A stretch of 55,066 nucleotides of DNA from Candidatus Omnitrophota bacterium (GTDB taxonomy: Bacteria; Omnitrophota; Omnitrophia; Omnitrophales; Aquincolibacteriaceae), in the NCBI GenBank assembly GCA_023247035.1, contig JAHFHG010000009.1, positions 1 through 55,066 of the forward strand, written 5' to 3'. Positions within the stretch are counted from its first letter, which is position 1, and every line of letters starts with the position of its first letter. Positions 53,109 to 55,066 of this stretch are shown piece by piece. Both the position numbers and the translations under genes were made by a program. The notes under the pieces are model-generated. The model ran no database searches and was not told the origin of the DNA. It saw only the letters and a program-made list of their open reading frames with translations.

Positions 53109-54308
53109 GTGACGGCGGAAAAGACGAAAAGAAAAAAGCAGCTTAAATCTTCTCGGGCATCAAAATCCCGGAAAAAGCCGGCGAAATTCACACCTCAACA
53201 GAAGGCCCGTCCGCTCAAATCCCAGAAACCGGCGGCGGCTGTCTCCTCCAAGATTTCCAAGAAAAAAGCCCGCCCGCCTTCCTCAAAAAAAGAGGATGAG
53301 AAAGACAAACCGCCTCAGCCAAAACGGACCCGTAAAGAGACCGAAGATATTTTGGCGCAAGAGGCCGCGCTCGAGGCGCCTTTAGAGCGCCGGCGGAAGA
53401 AACGGGATCCAGAAGACGAGGGGGAAGAAAACGCTCAGGCGGAATCCGAGCAAACCCTTGACCGGACTCCGATGAAAATTTACCTGAAGCAGATCGAGGA
53501 TATCCCTCTTCTTACTCCGGAACAAGAGATCGAGATTGCCCAGGAGATCCAGGCCCAGAATGAAAAATCCGCGTCCGCGCGCCACCGGATGATCCGCTCG
53601 AACCTCCGTTTGGTGATCTCCATTGCGAAACGCTACAGCAATATGGGATTGGCGTTCTCCGACCTTGTCGAGGAAGGGAATATCGGCCTGATGCGCGCGG
53701 TTGAAAAATTTAATCCCGAGCGCGGCTACCGTTTTTCCACCTATGCTTCCTGGTGGATCAAACAGGCCATTATGCGGGCCCTTTCGAACCAGGGAAAGAC
53801 GATTCGGATCCCGGTTTATATGTACGATGTGATTTCGAAATGGCGCAAGGTGCGCGACGGCCTGTTGCAAAAGCTGAACCGGATGCCGACGCGCCGGGAG
53901 ATCGCCAAGATTATGGAAGTTCCCGTCCAGAAGGTGAAAGAAATTGAAAATATCGCCGGCCGCCCGAGCTCCCTCAATGCCCCGGTAAGTCTGGACGGTA
54001 CCGCGGAGCTTATCGATTTGATTGAAGACGATTCCTCTCATTCTCCCGATGTCCAGATCGGGGAGATGCTGAAAAATGAGCGGATCGAGAAATTGCTCGA
54101 ACGCCTCGATGAGCGCGAGAAGCGGATTCTGACCCTGCGCTTTGGATTGGGCAAGGAGGATCCCCACACCCTTGAAGAAGTGGCGCAGGAGTTCGGCATT
54201 ACCCGCGAGCGCGTGCGCCAGATCGAGGCGTCGGCGCTTAAGAAAATCCGCCTTCAGCTTTCGCTGGAAGGCGACCGGCTCGAAAACTATTTATCGCCGC
54301 AGCAATGA
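53109..54308 (+). CDS. rpoD: Primary-type RNA polymerase sigma-70 factor
   Basis: A 399-residue group 1-like sigma factor. A lysine-rich, low-complexity N-terminus of about 110 residues takes the place of region 1.1. Region 1.2 is TPMKIYLKQIEDIPLLTPEQE. Region 2 is SNLRLVISIAKRYSNMGLAF and NPERGYRFSTYASWWIKQAI. Region 3 follows, and region 4 includes LDEREKRILTLRFGLG and the -35-reading helix TRERVRQIEASALKKIR. Promoters read off this window (TTGnnn, TATAAT) fit its recognition regions. GTG start; the stop overlaps the apt ATG. Whether it is the only primary sigma factor cannot be told. Confidence 0.94.
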   Translation: MTAEKTKRKKQLKSSRASKSRKKPAKFTPQQKARPLKSQKPAAAVSSKISKKKARPPSSKKEDEKDKPPQPKRTRKETEDILAQEAALEAPLERRRKKRDPEDEGEENAQAESEQTLDRTPMKIYLKQIEDIPLLTPEQEIEIAQEIQAQNEKSASARHRMIRSNLRLVISIAKRYSNMGLAFSDLVEEGNIGLMRAVEKFNPERGYRFSTYASWWIKQAIMRALSNQGKTIRIPVYMYDVISKWRKVRDGLLQKLNRMPTRREIAKIMEVPVQKVKEIENIAGRPSSLNAPVSLDGTAELIDLIEDDSSHSPDVQIGEMLKNERIEKLLERLDEREKRILTLRFGLGKEDPHTLEEVAQEFGITRERVRQIEASALKKIRLQLSLEGDRLENYLSPQQ

Positions 54309-54847
54309 GCGGATCTATGGCCCTCAAAGTTCCCAACATGAAAGAGATTATCCGGGACATCCCGGACTTCCCGAAACCGGGCATTCTCTTTAAAGATATT
54401 ACGCCTCTTTTGAAGGACGCCCCGGCTTTTCGCCGTGCCGTGGACGTGATGGCCGAAGAGCTGAGAAAGAAGAAAATCGATTTTATCGTAGGGATTGAAT
54501 CCCGTGGATTTATTTTCAGCCCTGTCCTGGCTTACAAACTCAATGCGGGTTTTGTCCCGGTGCGCAAAAAAGGAAAACTTCCCTTCCTGACCCATCAAGC
54601 CGCCTATGCCTTGGAATACGGCGAAGCGATTTTGGAAATTCACCGCGACGCCTTGGCGCCAAACTCGCGCGTGGCGATTGTGGATGACCTGCTTGCGACG
54701 GGCGGAACGGCATTGGCGGCCGCGCGGCTTGTCGAGAAATTGGGCGCTAAAGTCGAAAAAATAAGTTTCCTGATCGAGCTCGTTTTCTTGAAAGGCCGCC
54801 GGAAGCTCTCCGGCTACGATGTCTTCAGTCTGATCCAATACGAATAA
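54305..54847 (+). CDS. apt: Adenine phosphoribosyltransferase
   Basis: Salvages adenine with PRPP to AMP. 180 residues; IRDIPDFPKPGILFKDITPLL is the diagnostic start, FIVGIESRGFIFSPVLAYKL and the PRPP-binding loop VAIVDDLLATGGTALAAARL follow. The ATG at 54305 overlaps the rpoD stop (ATGA); a second ATG at 54320 is also possible. Last gene of the apparent ppdK-rpoD-apt operon. Confidence 0.95.
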   Translation: MSGSMALKVPNMKEIIRDIPDFPKPGILFKDITPLLKDAPAFRRAVDVMAEELRKKKIDFIVGIESRGFIFSPVLAYKLNAGFVPVRKKGKLPFLTHQAAYALEYGEAILEIHRDALAPNSRVAIVDDLLATGGTALAAARLVEKLGAKVEKISFLIELVFLKGRRKLSGYDVFSLIQYE

Positions 54848-54933
54848 CCGCAAACGGGCGTTTATCCGGCCGAGCGCCCCCACATAGACTGCGCATGTCC
54901 ATAACTTGTGATCTTGTAGAGGGGGTCATTCCT

Positions 54934-55002
54934 GCGTTGCTTCGCTTTGTCCCGAGATTTTAATCCCTGAAATCGTTTCGATTTCTAGGGACGAAGTAAC
55001 GC
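54934..55002. repeat. Nested palindromic element after apt
   Basis: GCGTTGCTTCG...TCCC (54934-54953) pairs with GGGACGAAGTAACGC (54988-55002), with one mismatch and a five-base bulge. Inside, GAAATCG/CGATTTC (54969-54975 and 54979-54985) makes a perfect seven-base hairpin with a three-base loop. The rest of the 219-base end region shows no gene. Confidence 0.55.
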
Positions 55003-55066
55003 GGCCGGGGCCGGAATAGAAAGAAAAGGAAATCACAGTTTCCGGCCTTCTTGAGTATAAGGTGAC

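Noticed and set aside
1..55066. CRISPR arrays, insertion-sequence transposases, rRNA genes
   Set aside because: No regularly spaced direct repeats of CRISPR type, no transposase motifs and no rRNA-like sequence were seen on either strand.

Overview
The window is a dense, mostly plus-strand stretch of a diderm bacterial chromosome with a GC content of roughly 50 to 55 percent. Outer-membrane and periplasmic traits (BtuB and a TonB-like protein, a GspA/GspB pair, many signal peptides), a bactofilin, split GlyQ/GlyS, PPDK and a small secreted protein resembling the exosortase-associated TIGR04073 family suggest a PVC-type or Omnitrophota-like bacterium. That placement is inference, because no rRNA gene is present.

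Layout. 1-7.4 kb: partial YheT-like hydrolase, SulP transporter, ABC-F ATPase, and on the minus strand a transglutaminase-like protein followed by an ABC exporter pair. 9.1-12.2 kb: PEGA-domain membrane protein coupled to a processive GT2 glycosyltransferase. 12.3-17.4 kb: a tightly packed six-gene unit (class III aminotransferase, esterase-like hydrolase, HAD phosphatase, GNAT/FemAB-like acyltransferase, two half-size EamA proteins), which looks like an uncharacterised route making and exporting an amino compound. 17.5-24.2 kb: bactofilin fused to a helix-turn-helix (HTH) domain, an HTH-membrane protein, acpS, a YdjC-like deacetylase, surE, an aldehyde dehydrogenase, a frameshifted nucleotidyltransferase and a second class III aminotransferase. 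25.0-26.2 kb: tRNA-Ala(GGC), a duplicated structured repeat carrying tRNA 3' ends around crcB, and tRNA-Leu(CAA), then leuS. 29-33 kb: GH35 glycosidase, GspA/GspB, phosphatase.

33.2-43.9 kb is a cobalamin region. A B12 riboswitch precedes btuB, followed by a DUF6580-like membrane protein, cobO, cobU, cobT, cobS, cobD, cbiB and bluB. A possible second B12 riboswitch then precedes a transcobalamin-like DUF4430 protein, a cupredoxin-like protein and a TonB-like protein. The genes cover the steps from imported cobinamide to adenosylcobalamin, including synthesis of the lower ligand; corrin-ring genes are absent here. 43.9-47.2 kb holds a minus-strand subtilase with FG-GAP repeats and an in-frame stop. 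47.3-54.8 kb holds glyQ-glyS and ppdK-rpoD-apt.

Recurring themes are palindromic insertions kept in frame inside essential or housekeeping genes (surE, leuS), in-frame tandem repeats (acpS, the GspB-like gene, the btuB signal peptide), and promoters placed so close to ATG codons that leaderless mRNAs are likely.
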